Shown: positions 51,537 to 52,108 of the stretch, one piece after another
How positions within the stretch are numbered: the first letter of the stretch is position 1
Layout: each line of letters starts with the position of its first letter
Assembly (NCBI GenBank): GCA_021828475.1
Contig: JAJZIY010000018.1
Coordinates: 1-52,108, forward strand
Source of the DNA: Actinomycetes bacterium
Lineage (GTDB): Bacteria; Actinomycetota; Acidimicrobiia; Acidimicrobiales; Palsa-688
Length of the DNA: 52,108 bases
Direction: 5' to 3'
The notes under the pieces: model-generated
Database searches by the model: none
What the model saw: the letters and a program-made list of their open reading frames with translations, nothing else
Told to the model about the DNA's origin: nothing
Position numbers and translations under genes: made by a program

Positions 51537-52108
51537 GTGAGCTCGACCGGGGAGACAGGGCGACCGACGTCGCGCGCCGAGGCGCTGGCTGCGGACGCCT
51601 CGGACCCTCTGGCCGCTCACCGGGACCTCTTCGTCGTCGACGAGGAGGGGCCTGTCTACCTCGACGGCAACTCCCTCGGCCGCCAGCCGAGAGCCGCGGC
51701 GGCGGCGGCCCGAAGAGCCCTGGAGGAGTGGGCGGTCGACCTGGTGGGCGGCTGGGAGCGCTGGGTCGACGTGCCTTCGCAGGTAGGGGACCTCGTGGGG
51801 CGGCTGGTGGGGGCGGAGCCAGGACAGGTCGTGCTGGCCGACTCGACGACCGTCAACCTCTACAAGCTGGCAGCGGCGGCACTGGACGCCAGGCCCGGCC
51901 GCACTGTCGTGGTGGCGGACACCAACGACTTCCCGACCGTGCGTTACGTCTTGCAGGGCCTCGCCGCCCGAGGGGGCCTGGAGGTCCGCTGGCTCGAAGG
52001 GGGCCCCTCCGAGGCCGTGGGCGGCGCCGAGGTCGCGGCCGCGCTGGAGGCGGCACGCGCCGACGGCCGGGAGGTCGCGCTGGTCTGCCTGTCCGCGGTC
52101 AACTACCG
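51537..52108 (+). CDS. kynU: Kynureninase, partial (3' end outside window)
   Basis: An open frame from GTG 51537 (GAGGG a few bases upstream) to the right edge, 190 codons. VYLDGNSLGRQPRAA is the kynureninase N-terminal motif, and EWAVDLVGGWERW, VLADSTTVNLYKLAAAAL and DTNDFPTVRYVLQGLA match the PLP-phosphate and substrate regions in order. Kynureninase cleaves kynurenine to anthranilate and alanine in tryptophan breakdown. The lysine that binds PLP lies beyond the window. The 241-bp gap to the divergent MarR gene is the probable control region, without a clear palindrome. Confidence 0.9.
   Translation, partial: MSSTGETGRPTSRAEALAADASDPLAAHRDLFVVDEEGPVYLDGNSLGRQPRAAAAAARRALEEWAVDLVGGWERWVDVPSQVGDLVGRLVGAEPGQVVLADSTTVNLYKLAAAALDARPGRTVVVADTNDFPTVRYVLQGLAARGGLEVRWLEGGPSEAVGGAEVAAALEAARADGREVALVCLSAVNY

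Overview
The window is about 52 kb of very GC-rich bacterial chromosome that fits a high-GC actinobacterium, most likely class Acidimicrobiia. This is inferred from gene content: SCO6880-type and VirB4 conjugation proteins, MurT/GatD, a polyphosphate glucokinase, a DUF2510 protein, a DUF929-VKOR pair, and the roughly 43-residue 'GY.LV..DGG.F.FGDA.F.GSLP' surface repeat. Many genes start on GTG or TTG. At least seven start exactly 6-7 nt after a TANNNT box, which suggests widespread leaderless transcription. Long antisense ORFs occur everywhere as a GC artefact. I see no rRNA, tRNA, CRISPR array or transposase.

Region 1 (1-8.5 kb) is a conjugation-type island. A MobF/TrwC relaxase runs off the left edge on the minus strand; its helicase part has lost recognisable Walker A and B residues. 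Divergent from it are a VirB2-like small membrane protein, a VirB6-like polytopic protein, an SCO6880 protein, a large secreted discoidin/Ig/repeat protein with a perfect TGTGA-N6-TCACA site upstream, and a VirB4 ATPase. Region 2 (8.5-17.2 kb) abuts it directly: murT-gatD (peptidoglycan amidation), a LolA-like exported protein with an ABC-2 exporter, polyphosphate glucokinase, and an epimerase-GT2-GtrA sugar/lipid cluster.

Region 3 (17.2-31.3 kb) holds a GT-C-type membrane glycosyltransferase, a polyol/alcohol dehydrogenase and a DUF2510 protein sharing one overlapping divergent promoter, serA, a PAS-GGDEF diguanylate cyclase, a DUF929-VKOR disulfide-formation pair, a GH13 alpha-glucosidase and a membrane-anchored beta-propeller.

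Region 4 (31.3-38.7 kb) is the most unusual part. It has an Rrf2-type Fe-S regulator with a fused extra domain, a NarL-type sensor kinase/response regulator pair, and, divergent across a 35-bp palindrome, a NapH/NosR-like membrane Fe-S protein followed by a 776-residue fusion of a 2[4Fe-4S] ferredoxin, a GltD-like FAD/NAD(P)H oxidoreductase and a flavodoxin-like domain. I read this as a regulated electron-transfer module whose terminal acceptor is unknown.

Region 5 (38.8-52.1 kb) contains upp, an iron/phosphonate-type ABC importer (substrate-binding protein, fused double permease, ATPase), an FGGY sugar kinase, an N,N-dimethylformamidase-like lipoprotein, hisS, an MFS_3 exporter, and a MarR regulator divergent from a kynureninase gene truncated by the right edge. 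Two real genes, the relaxase and kynU, run off the window ends and are called from direct translation.
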